Below are positions 56,587 through 64,000 of a stretch of 64,000 nt of DNA, piece after piece (the stretch's first letter is position 1; every line of letters starts with the position of its first letter). Source of the DNA: Marinobacter sp. THAF197a (lineage in GTDB: Bacteria; Pseudomonadota; Gammaproteobacteria; Pseudomonadales; Oleiphilaceae); NCBI RefSeq assembly GCF_009363275.1, contig NZ_CP045324.1:1550001-1614000 (forward strand), in the 5' to 3' direction. The translations under genes and the position numbers were made by a program. The notes beneath the pieces were generated by a model. It saw nothing but the letters and a program-made list of their open reading frames with translations, did not search any database and was not told the origin of the DNA.

Positions 56587-59511
56587 ATGGCTGCAGCGAC
56601 CGATAACGCAATTCACCCGGCCTTCGAGAAACTTCGCAGTCACCGGATCAACACGCTGAACCTTGAGGTTGAGGAATATCGCCATAAGAAAACCGGCGCC
56701 CGCCACCTTCACCTGGCGGCGGACAACGACGAGAACGTCTTCTTCGTGGCGCTGCGCACCTTCCCGATGGATTCCACCGGGGTGGCTCATATTCTTGAGC
56801 ACACGGCGCTGTGTGGTAGCGAACGTTATCCGGTCCGCGATCCTTTTTTCATGATGATCCGGCGTTCGTTGAACACCTTTATGAACGCCTTCACCAGCAG
56901 CGACTGGACCGCCTATCCGTTTGCCAGCATGAACCGCAAGGACTTTGACAACCTGCTGTCGGTGTACCTGGATTCGGTGTTTTTCTCAAAGCTGGACCCG
57001 CTGGATTTTGCCCAGGAAGGCCATCGTCTGGAATTCGATAAACCGGACGACCCGAGCAGCGACCTGGTATACCGCGGCGTGGTCTACAACGAGATGAAAG
57101 GAGCCATGAGTGCGCCTACCTCCCAGTTGTGGCAGAACCTGAGCAGCCACCTGTTCCCGACCACTACCTACCACTACAACAGTGGTGGTGAGCCGGATCA
57201 TATTGTTGATCTGACCTACGACGACCTGGTGAAGTTCTATAAGCATCATTACCACCCGAGCAACGCCATTTTTGCCACCTACGGCAACATTCCAGCCCGG
57301 GAGCACCATGAGAAGTTCGAGGAGCTGGCGCTAAAGCGGTTTGATCGTCTGGATATCGAACTGCCGGTCCGCGACGAGAAGCGTATGTTTGCGCCCCTGC
57401 GGGTGGAGCAGGGCTATGCGGTCAATGACGGTGAAGGCACAGAGAAAAAAACCCACATTGTGATGGGTTGGTTGCTGGGCCACAGCTTTGACCTGCAGGA
57501 GAACCTGGAAGGCCAGTTATTGTCTGCCGTATTGCTGGAAAACAGTGCCTCGCCGCTGATGCGGGCTCTGGAAACCACCGATATTGGCCATGCTCCGTCG
57601 CCCATGTGTGGCCTGGAAGATTCCAACCGGGAAATGACCTTTGTGTGCGGCATTGAAGGCAGCGAGCCAGATAGTCGGGCAGAGCTGGAAGCACTGGTTG
57701 AATCCACTCTGCAGAGCGTGGTGGATCAGGGCGTGAGTCAGGACCGGCTGGAAGCCATTCTGCACCAGCTTGAACTGCATCAGCGGGAAATAGCAGGGGA
57801 CAGCTTCCCCTATGGCCTGCAGCTGATCATGAGCGCGATTGCGCCGATGGTGCACGGTGGTGATCCGGTGGAGTTGCTGGATCTGGAACCTGTACTGGCC
57901 AGCCTGCGAGAGAAAATCAAAGATCCGGAATATGTGCCCGGCCTGATTCGCCGCAAGCTGCTGGACAACCCACACCGTGTGACCCTCACCTTGCGCCCGG
58001 ATGAGAAGCTGGAGAGCCATCACCAGCAGGCCATTCGTGAGGCCCTGGCGCGCCGCAAAGCCAGCCTGACGGAAGAGGAAGTGAAGGCGATTGTGGAGCG
58101 TGCTCAGGCCCTGGAACAACGCCAGCTGCGTAAAGATGACGATTCCATTCTGCCAAAGGTCAGCCTGGACGATGTACCTTTGCAGATGCCCGAGCCAGAG
58201 GGCAGCTACGATGCCGACATCGGAGCAACCGTGTATTCCCGGGGCACCAATGGCCTGGTGTACCAGCAGGTTGTATTGCCGGTACCGGCGTTGTCAGAGC
58301 AGGAATTGTTACTGTTGCCTTACTACACCACCCTGGTTTCCGAAGTGGGTTGTGGTGAACTGGATTACCTGCAGATGCAAGACAGGATTTCCGCGGAATC
58401 CGGCGGTATTGGTGCCTCATTCAGCGCCAAGGGGCGTATTGATGATGTGCAGGACGTGTCTGGCTACCTGATTTTCAGCGGCAAGGCCCTGGCCCGCAAC
58501 GGCAAGGCCCTTACCCAGTTGCTGAAGGATGTATACACCGGCGTCCGGTTTGATGAGAAAGAGCGTATCCGAGAGATTATTGCGCAGGTGCGGGCGCGCC
58601 GTGAGCAGGCCGTGACTGGCAGTGGCCACGCCCTGGCCATGGGCGCTGCGGCTCAAGGGTTGAGTGCCGGCTCCTGGCTGACCTTCCGTTTGGGTGGCCT
58701 GGCGGGTATCCGTGGGACCAAAGAGCTGGATAAATCCCTGAAGGATGACCAAGCCCTGGCTGAATTCTGTGCCAGCCTGGCGGCGCTGCACGACAAAATC
58801 CGCAACCAGCAACGGCAGTTCCTGCTGATTGGCGAAGATGGTCAGTTGGCGCCCATGCTGGATGATCTCAAATCCTGCTGGCAGGGTGATTCCGGTCGGG
58901 CGGGCGATGCCTGGGCCATGGCACCGGTTAATTACAGCACCCGTGAGGCCTGGTTGACGTCAACCCGGGTGAATTTCTGTGCCAAGGCCTACAGCACCGT
59001 TGCGGTGGATCATCCGGATGCTGCCGCGCTGACGGTTCTGGGCGGTTTCCTGCGCAATGGCTTCCTGCATCGTGCTATCCGGGAAAAGGGCGGTGCCTAT
59101 GGCGGCGGTGCCGGCCAGGACAGTGTCAATGGCGTATTCCGTTTCTTCTCGTACCGAGACCCGAGGCTGGCGGAAACCCTCGACGACTTCGACGGTGCCC
59201 TGAACTGGCTGCGCACGGAAAACCACGATGCCCAGTCCCTTGAAGAGGCCATCCTCGGTGTTATCGGCCAGTTGGACCGGCCGAGGTCACCCGCCGGTGC
59301 CGCTCGCCACGCGTTCCATAACAAGCTGTTTGGCCGCACGCCGGAGCAGCGGGCCCGGTTCCGGGAGCGAGTGCTCGCGGTGACGCTGGACGAGCTGCAA
59401 CGGGTGGCCGATACCTGGCTGGTGCCGGAAAAGGCCAGTGTGGCGGTCGTCACCAACCCTGATAATCGCGGCGTGGCCGAGGGCCTGGGCATGGCGATTC
59501 AGGAACTCTGA
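56587..59511 (+). CDS. M16 family metalloprotease, presequence-protease type
   Basis: A 974-residue single-chain insulinase-like protease. The inverted zinc motif HILEH (H68, E71, H72) and the downstream YNEMKGAM give the catalytic centre; an M16C-associated middle domain (about 450-700) and an inactive second half (GGAYGGGAGQDSVNGVFRFF) complete the clam-shell. This matches the PreP/Cym1 group, which degrades peptides of up to about 65 residues. No signal peptide, so it acts in the cytoplasm. Confidence 0.93.
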   Translation: MAAATDNAIHPAFEKLRSHRINTLNLEVEEYRHKKTGARHLHLAADNDENVFFVALRTFPMDSTGVAHILEHTALCGSERYPVRDPFFMMIRRSLNTFMNAFTSSDWTAYPFASMNRKDFDNLLSVYLDSVFFSKLDPLDFAQEGHRLEFDKPDDPSSDLVYRGVVYNEMKGAMSAPTSQLWQNLSSHLFPTTTYHYNSGGEPDHIVDLTYDDLVKFYKHHYHPSNAIFATYGNIPAREHHEKFEELALKRFDRLDIELPVRDEKRMFAPLRVEQGYAVNDGEGTEKKTHIVMGWLLGHSFDLQENLEGQLLSAVLLENSASPLMRALETTDIGHAPSPMCGLEDSNREMTFVCGIEGSEPDSRAELEALVESTLQSVVDQGVSQDRLEAILHQLELHQREIAGDSFPYGLQLIMSAIAPMVHGGDPVELLDLEPVLASLREKIKDPEYVPGLIRRKLLDNPHRVTLTLRPDEKLESHHQQAIREALARRKASLTEEEVKAIVERAQALEQRQLRKDDDSILPKVSLDDVPLQMPEPEGSYDADIGATVYSRGTNGLVYQQVVLPVPALSEQELLLLPYYTTLVSEVGCGELDYLQMQDRISAESGGIGASFSAKGRIDDVQDVSGYLIFSGKALARNGKALTQLLKDVYTGVRFDEKERIREIIAQVRARREQAVTGSGHALAMGAAAQGLSAGSWLTFRLGGLAGIRGTKELDKSLKDDQALAEFCASLAALHDKIRNQQRQFLLIGEDGQLAPMLDDLKSCWQGDSGRAGDAWAMAPVNYSTREAWLTSTRVNFCAKAYSTVAVDHPDAAALTVLGGFLRNGFLHRAIREKGGAYGGGAGQDSVNGVFRFFSYRDPRLAETLDDFDGALNWLRTENHDAQSLEEAILGVIGQLDRPRSPAGAARHAFHNKLFGRTPEQRARFRERVLAVTLDELQRVADTWLVPEKASVAVVTNPDNRGVAEGLGMAIQEL

Positions 59512-59545
59512 GGTAGAGTCGCAATAACTGCCTCTCAGAGAATTG

Positions 59546-59580
59546 AAAAGGGCCCGGAAATCTGATTTCCGGGCCCTTTT
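59546..59580 (+). terminator. Intrinsic terminator between M16 protease and ppsR
   Basis: AAAAGGGCCCGGAAAT pairs with ATTTCCGGGCCCTTTT, a 16-base perfect stem with a 3-base loop, with A and T runs on both sides, so it serves both convergent genes. Confidence 0.92.
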
Positions 59581-59602
59581 CGTTTAAGCCTTTTGGCGGG
59601 TA

Positions 59603-60418
59603 TCACCGGTGTCGCTTCAGGCCGGTGGTGACCATGATACGGGTGGATATTTCCTCAACCGAATAGGCCGTCGTGTTCAGGTAGGGAATGCGTTCCCGCT
59701 TGTACATCAGTTCAATTTCCTCGATTTCGTGCATGCACTGCTGAATCGAGGAGTAGCGGGAGTTCGGTCGCCGTTCATTGCGGATGGTTGCCAGTCGTTC
59801 CGGTTCAATCGTCAGCCCGAAGATCTTCTCTTTGTGGGGGCGCAGAGCCGCAGGCAGTTTCTGATCCTCCAGATCTTCCTCAGTAATGGGGTAATTTGCC
59901 GCCTTGATGCCGTATTGAAGCGCAAGGTAGAGGCACGTCGGTGTCTTGCCACTTCGGGAGGCGCCCACCAGGATCAGGTCTGCTTCACTGTAGTGTCTTG
60001 TGCGGGCGCCGTCGTCGTTATCCAGTGCAAAGTTCACCGCGTTGATCCGGCGCTCGTAACTGCCTTCGTTATTGATGGCGTGGGATTTGCCCACGGTGTA
60101 AGACGACGATGAGTTAAGTTCCTGCTCCAGCGGACTCAGGAAGGTGCCAAAAATGTCGATCATGAAGCCGTCGGCGGTACTGATGATTTCACGGATACTG
60201 CTGTTAACGATGGTATCGAGAACCAGGGGCGCGGCACCGTCTACCTCCGCAGCCTTGTTGATGCGTTTGACCAGGTCATGAGCCTTTTCTTCATCATCAA
60301 TATAGGGCACGGTTATACGTTCAAAATCGATTTTCTCGAACTGGGCAAGCAGGGCATGGCCGAGTGCTTCTGCCGTCAGGCCTGTGCCGTCCGAAATAAA
60401 AAAAGCGGTTCTTTTCAT
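59603..60418 (-). CDS. ppsR: PEP synthase kinase/phosphotransferase (PpsR, DUF299)
   Basis: The 271 residues match the bifunctional regulator of PEP synthase: FFISDGTGLTAEALGHALLA at the N-terminus and the P-loop VGASRSGKTPTCLYLALQYG (from 151) near the middle. It phosphorylates PpsA with ADP and dephosphorylates it with phosphate. It is divergent from ppsA, with 132 bases between starts, the usual arrangement. Confidence 0.95.
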   Translation of the reverse strand: MKRTAFFISDGTGLTAEALGHALLAQFEKIDFERITVPYIDDEEKAHDLVKRINKAAEVDGAAPLVLDTIVNSSIREIISTADGFMIDIFGTFLSPLEQELNSSSSYTVGKSHAINNEGSYERRINAVNFALDNDDGARTRHYSEADLILVGASRSGKTPTCLYLALQYGIKAANYPITEEDLEDQKLPAALRPHKEKIFGLTIEPERLATIRNERRPNSRYSSIQQCMHEIEEIELMYKRERIPYLNTTAYSVEEISTRIMVTTGLKRHR

Positions 60419-60550
60419 GGCTGTATCCGGTTTGGTTTTGGCTGATTGCCGGGAGTTGTTCCGCAGCTCCCTAGGTAATTTCCGCAGGTTACAGTATCAT
60501 ACACGCCAGATTCGAGACTCCGCGCTACACAGACTCAAGGGAGACGTGCT

Positions 60551-62923
60551 TTGGAAGATTACATCATCTGGTTTGACCACCTGGGAATGTCCGATGTTGA
60601 CCGGGTTGGAGGCAAGAACGCTTCCCTCGGTGAAATGATCAGTAATCTCGCCAATGCAGGCGTTACCGTTCCCGGTGGTTTCGCCACCACTGCCTATGCC
60701 TATCGCGAGTTTCTGGCCACCGATGGCCTGAAAGACAAAATCGACCAGGCTCTTGATGCCCTTGATGTAAACGATGTTAACGAGCTCGCTCGTGTCGGTG
60801 CCCAGATTCGCCAATGGGTGGTTGATACTCCGTTCCCCGATAGCCTGGATAATGCCCTGAAAGAGGCCTTTGCGAAACTCCAGAATGGTAACGAAGACAT
60901 GGCTGTGGCGGTTCGCTCGTCTGCCACGGCAGAAGACTTGCCGGATGCCTCCTTTGCCGGCCAACAGGAAACCTTCCTCAATGTGTCTGGCCTTCAGCAG
61001 GTTCGTACCTCGGTCAAAGAGGTGTTTGCCTCCCTGTTTAATGACCGGGCGATTTCCTACCGTGTTCACCATGGCTTTGATCATAAGCTGGTGGCGCTGT
61101 CGGCGGGTATCCAGAAGATGGTTCGCAGTGAAACCGCATCCAGTGGTGTGATGTTTACCCTGGATACCGAATCCGGCTTCCGCGATGTGGTGTTCATCAC
61201 GTCGTCCTACGGCCTGGGCGAGACGGTCGTGCAGGGCGCGGTTAACCCGGATGAGTTTTACGTGCACAAGCCTACGCTCGAGGCCGGCCGTCCGGCGGTA
61301 CTGCGCCGGAACCTGGGCAGCAAGGCCATCAAGATGGTTTACCATTCCGAGCCGGGCGAAGGCCAGTTCGTGGAAACCGTCAAGGTAGAGCAGGAAGACC
61401 GTAACCGCTTCTCCATTACCGATGCGGAAGTGGAAGAGCTGGCCAAGCAGGCCATGATTATCGAACAGCACTACCAGCGCCCGATGGATATTGAGTGGGC
61501 CAAAGACGGTGACGACGGCAAGATCTACATTGTTCAGGCCCGCCCTGAAACCGTGAAGAGCCGCGCCTCAGCCAACGTGATGGAGCGCTACCTGCTGAAA
61601 GAGACCGGTAAGGTGCTGGTGGAAGGCCGCAGTATCGGCCACAAGATCGGCAGTGGTCCGGTCAAGATTATCACCAGCATTAACGAGATGGACCGTGTTC
61701 AACCCGGTGATGTGCTGGTCACCGACATGACCGACCCGGATTGGGAGCCGGTGATGAAGCGCGCTTCCGCCATCGTCACCGACCGTGGTGGCCGTACCTG
61801 CCACGCGGCGATCATCGCCCGTGAGCTGGGTATTCCTGCAGTTGTGGGGTGCGGCGATGCTACTGAATTGCTGAAGGATGGCCAGGACGTCACCGTATCC
61901 TGCGCCGAAGGCGACACCGGCATGATCTACGAAGGTGCCCTGGACTTCGAGCTGCGTGAAAACACCGTGGATTCCATGCCCAACATTCCGTTCAAGATCA
62001 TGATGAATGTGGGCAACCCGGACCGGGCCTTTGACTTCCAGGCGCTGCCCAACGAAGGTGTTGGCCTGGCTCGCCTTGAGTTCATCATCAACCGCATGAT
62101 TGGTGTGCATCCAAAGGCGTTGCTGAACTACGACGGCCTGCCCCGTGATATCAAGCAAACGGTCGACAAACGTATTGCCGGCTACGCATCCCCGGTGGAT
62201 TTCTACGTCGACAAGCTGGTTGAAGGTATTTCGACTCTGGCCGCAGCATTTGCGCCGAAGAAAGTGATTGTGCGGTTGTCTGATTTCAAATCCAACGAGT
62301 ACGCCAACCTGATTGGTGGCACCCTGTATGAGCCGGACGAAGAAAACCCGATGCTGGGCTTCCGTGGCGCATCGCGTTATATCTCCGAAACTTTCCGCGA
62401 CTGTTTCGAGCTGGAGTGCCGGGCGCTCAAGAAAGTCCGTAACGACATGGGCCTGACCAACGTTGAGGTAATGGTACCGTTCGTGCGCACCGTGGGCGAG
62501 GCCGAACAGGTGGTTAATCTGCTGGCGGAGAATGGCCTCAAGCGTGGCGACAATGGCCTGCGGGTTATCATGATGTGTGAGCTGCCGGCCAACGCGATTC
62601 TGGCTGAACAGTTCCTGGAGCACTTTGACGGTTTCTCAATCGGCTCCAACGATTTGACGCAGCTGACTCTGGGCCTCGACCGGGATTCCGGTATCATTGC
62701 GCATCTGTTTGACGAGCGGAATGATGCCGTCAAAGCCCTGTTGTCCAACGCTATCCAGGCCTGTAAAAAGGCTGGGAAGTACATCGGCATCTGCGGTCAG
62801 GGCCCGTCTGATCATCCGGACCTGGCCAAGTGGCTGATGGACGAGGGTATCGATACGGTATCCCTGAACCCGGATTCCGTGCTGGATACCTGGTTCTTCC
62901 TGGCTGACGAGAAGATTGACTGA
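60551..62923 (+). CDS. ppsA: Phosphoenolpyruvate synthase
   Basis: The 790 residues follow PpsA: N-terminal ATP-grasp part (RVGGKNASLGEMISNLANAG, AVRSSATAEDLPDASFAGQQ), the mobile phosphohistidine domain (RGGRTCHAAIIARELGIPAV) and the C-terminal PEP domain (FSIGSNDLTQLTLGLDRDSG, ICGQGPSDHP). It makes PEP from pyruvate and ATP for gluconeogenesis. The start is TTG 60551, with GGGAG seven bases upstream. Regulator ppsR is divergent. Confidence 0.96.
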   Translation: MEDYIIWFDHLGMSDVDRVGGKNASLGEMISNLANAGVTVPGGFATTAYAYREFLATDGLKDKIDQALDALDVNDVNELARVGAQIRQWVVDTPFPDSLDNALKEAFAKLQNGNEDMAVAVRSSATAEDLPDASFAGQQETFLNVSGLQQVRTSVKEVFASLFNDRAISYRVHHGFDHKLVALSAGIQKMVRSETASSGVMFTLDTESGFRDVVFITSSYGLGETVVQGAVNPDEFYVHKPTLEAGRPAVLRRNLGSKAIKMVYHSEPGEGQFVETVKVEQEDRNRFSITDAEVEELAKQAMIIEQHYQRPMDIEWAKDGDDGKIYIVQARPETVKSRASANVMERYLLKETGKVLVEGRSIGHKIGSGPVKIITSINEMDRVQPGDVLVTDMTDPDWEPVMKRASAIVTDRGGRTCHAAIIARELGIPAVVGCGDATELLKDGQDVTVSCAEGDTGMIYEGALDFELRENTVDSMPNIPFKIMMNVGNPDRAFDFQALPNEGVGLARLEFIINRMIGVHPKALLNYDGLPRDIKQTVDKRIAGYASPVDFYVDKLVEGISTLAAAFAPKKVIVRLSDFKSNEYANLIGGTLYEPDEENPMLGFRGASRYISETFRDCFELECRALKKVRNDMGLTNVEVMVPFVRTVGEAEQVVNLLAENGLKRGDNGLRVIMMCELPANAILAEQFLEHFDGFSIGSNDLTQLTLGLDRDSGIIAHLFDERNDAVKALLSNAIQACKKAGKYIGICGQGPSDHPDLAKWLMDEGIDTVSLNPDSVLDTWFFLADEKID

Positions 62924-62971
62924 GCGCGAATATTTCGGAAAAGCTAACATTTCGGAAAAGGAGAGTAGCAG

Positions 62972-63451
62972 GTGAGCAAGATCATTACGCCGGATCTGTG
63001 CGACGAGTTTCCGGAAGTACAGGTGGTTGAGCCTGGCTTCAACAATTACGGTGGTGTGCGCCAGTTTGGCGGCGAAATCGTTACCGTGAAGTGCTTTGAA
63101 GACAACTCCGTGGTCAAGGAGCAGGTGGGCCTGCCGGGCAACGGTCGGGTAATGGTGGTAGACGGTGGTGCGTCCAAGCGCAATGCGTTGCTGGGCGACA
63201 TGCTGGCCGAGAAAGCCGCAGAGAATGGCTGGGCCGGTCTGGTAATTTACGGCTGCATCCGGGATGTGGACGAAATTGGCCAGACCCACCTGGGTGTTCA
63301 GGCGCTGGGTACGGTTCCCCGGAAGACTGAAAAGCGTGGTATTGGTGACCTGAACATTCCGGTTACCTTCCACGGCGTGACCTTCCATCCGGGGCACTAC
63401 GTGTATGCCGATAACAATGGCATCATCGTATCCGAGAAACCCCTGGTTTGA
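62972..63451 (+). CDS. rraA: RraA, regulator of ribonuclease activity A
   Basis: The 159 residues match RraA (ITPDLCDEFPEVQVVEPGFN, GNGRVMVVDGGASKRNALLG, GLVIYGCIRDVDEIG). RraA binds RNase E and lowers its activity; the fold is shared with 4-hydroxy-4-methyl-2-oxoglutarate aldolases, so a second activity is possible. Start GTG 62972 after GGAG. A direct repeat ATTTCGGAAAAG (62932-62943 and 62949-62960) lies in the short gap after ppsA. Confidence 0.93.
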   Translation: MSKIITPDLCDEFPEVQVVEPGFNNYGGVRQFGGEIVTVKCFEDNSVVKEQVGLPGNGRVMVVDGGASKRNALLGDMLAEKAAENGWAGLVIYGCIRDVDEIGQTHLGVQALGTVPRKTEKRGIGDLNIPVTFHGVTFHPGHYVYADNNGIIVSEKPLV

Positions 63452-63478
63452 CCCGGGGTTGCCCTGTAGTAATACAAA

Positions 63479-63507
63479 GCGGCGGCCTTCTGGCCGCCGT
63501 TTTTTAT
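63479..63507. terminator. Intrinsic terminator after rraA
   Basis: GCGGCGGCC-TTCT-GGCCGCCG stem followed by TTTTTTATT on the plus strand. It overlaps the stop of the convergent PilZ gene. Confidence 0.9.
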
Positions 63508-63794
63508 TGGGTAACTTCTGTGATGTTGACGCCGATCAGATAACCTTCGCCCTCTGGCTCGCAACGAATGACCTCACACACGGTCTCCAGCGGGGGTAGC
63601 TGGTTATCTGCGCCTTCCAGGCGGGTTCTGAGTTCACTGCCCACGGCGACAGCCTCGTCAATGAACAGCTGCATGCCCGCGGCGCTCAGGTCCCGGCAGA
63701 TGCCGGTGAATGTATCGCCCCTGGCATTGGTGATTTCAATGCGGCTGTTTACCTGCATCCGGTGAAAGTCACGTTTTTCCGAGTAATCTTTCAT
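63504..63794 (-). CDS. PilZ-domain protein
   Basis: The 96 residues are a single PilZ domain with the c-di-GMP motifs KRDFHRMQV (RxxxR-type) near the start and DLSAAGMQL near 37-45. It probably binds c-di-GMP and acts on a partner protein. It is six bases downstream of an SH3-domain gene on the same strand. Confidence 0.9.
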   Translation of the reverse strand: MKDYSEKRDFHRMQVNSRIEITNARGDTFTGICRDLSAAGMQLFIDEAVAVGSELRTRLEGADNQLPPLETVCEVIRCEPEGEGYLIGVNITEVTQ

Positions 63795-63799
63795 GGCAT

Positions 63800-64000
63800 T
63801 TAGGCCCAGTTGTCGGTTTTTCTTGTTGGTTTGAGCATCGGAATGAGCAGGGCCAGCAGAACACCGCCAAGCACCAGGCCGGCGCCTAGCAGCATGAAAT
63901 CGGAATCCTTGCTGGCTTCAAGCCGTTCATTCTCTGCCGTCAGTACTTCCAGATCGTTACGCAGTTTCTGATTCTCTTCGCGCAGCTCCCGGTTGCGTCG
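63800..64000 (-). CDS. C-terminal part of an SH3-domain (YgiM-like) membrane protein
   Basis: The minus strand is open from the right window edge to TAA at 63800. It encodes a coiled coil (RELREENQKLRNDLEVLTAE) and then a C-terminal membrane segment (DFMLLGAGLVLGGVLLALLI) and a short basic tail. This is the C-terminal layout of the TIGR04211/YgiM SH3 family; the SH3 part would lie outside the window. Confidence 0.75.
   Translation of the reverse strand, partial: RRNRELREENQKLRNDLEVLTAENERLEASKDSDFMLLGAGLVLGGVLLALLIPMLKPTRKTDNWA

Noticed and set aside
61568..62623. 351-codon frame antisense to ppsA
   Set aside because: Shadow of a strongly biased real gene; His-rich nonsense composition without domains.

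Overview
The window looks like a chromosomal segment of a marine gammaproteobacterium, most likely Marinobacter or a close relative. I infer this from the core genes (gltX, ppsA with its regulator, rraA, secDF, znuA, rnk, mgsA, rlmA, the ydbH-ynbE-ydbL trio), their moderately high G+C, and a dispersed GGGGTCAGACCCC palindrome between host genes. No rRNA gene is present to confirm it.

Positions 1 to about 20,370 are the right part of a siphovirus-type prophage. Tail genes run rightward (tape measure C-terminus, two related virion proteins, distal-tail proteins, tip protein, a DUF2793 fibre protein, a LamG-like protein). They lead into a lysis region (membrane coiled-coil protein, DUF5675 protein, holin-like protein, Rz/Rz1-type spanins). 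Two large genes of different composition interrupt that region. A leftward block follows with a phage RdgC, small HTH-like proteins, a secreted protein behind a near-perfect LexA box, and an ATP-dependent DNA ligase. Small rightward genes close the prophage.

At 20,320-20,499 (minus strand) there is a 5' fragment of dusA containing the DusA motif RRFCVAPMMD. Directly divergent from it is a dusA-type tyrosine integrase broken by one in-frame TAG. The simplest reading is two elements in tandem in dusA: the big prophage to the left, whose own integrase and the rest of dusA lie outside the window, and a small decayed element to the right. The right element (about 20.5-25.0 kb) carries small genes and a two-gene operon: a ParB-domain protein with a possible C-terminal HEPN-like helical domain, plus a D12-class adenine methyltransferase. 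This pair is the best candidate for an undescribed system.

From 25.2 kb on the DNA is host-like: rlmA, a DUF3581 gene, a RIO-type kinase, ydbH-ynbE-ydbL, thioesterase, lipoprotein, nitronate monooxygenase with an HPP membrane protein, then a second accessory operon (PLD-nuclease/helicase/DUF3427 protein plus SAM methyltransferase). After that come a periplasmic binding protein, mgsA, a short-chain dehydrogenase, fused secDF, a desaturase with a divergent AraC regulator, a cystathionine-type PLP enzyme, a selD ruin, a P450, rnk, znuA with a Zur box, gltX and tRNA-Ala/tRNA-Glu. The last part holds a PTPS-like protein, a nucleotidyltransferase, a membrane-anchored response regulator, a MORN/PEGA protein, an M16 protease, ppsR/ppsA, rraA, a PilZ protein and the end of an SH3-domain gene.

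The palindromic repeat occurs as five paired copies and one half copy between 25 and 47 kb, with three diverged hairpins after the tRNAs. Two copies supply the stop codon of a gene (P450 and PTPS-like), and two flank the selD remnant, so the repeat appears to have shaped gene ends here.
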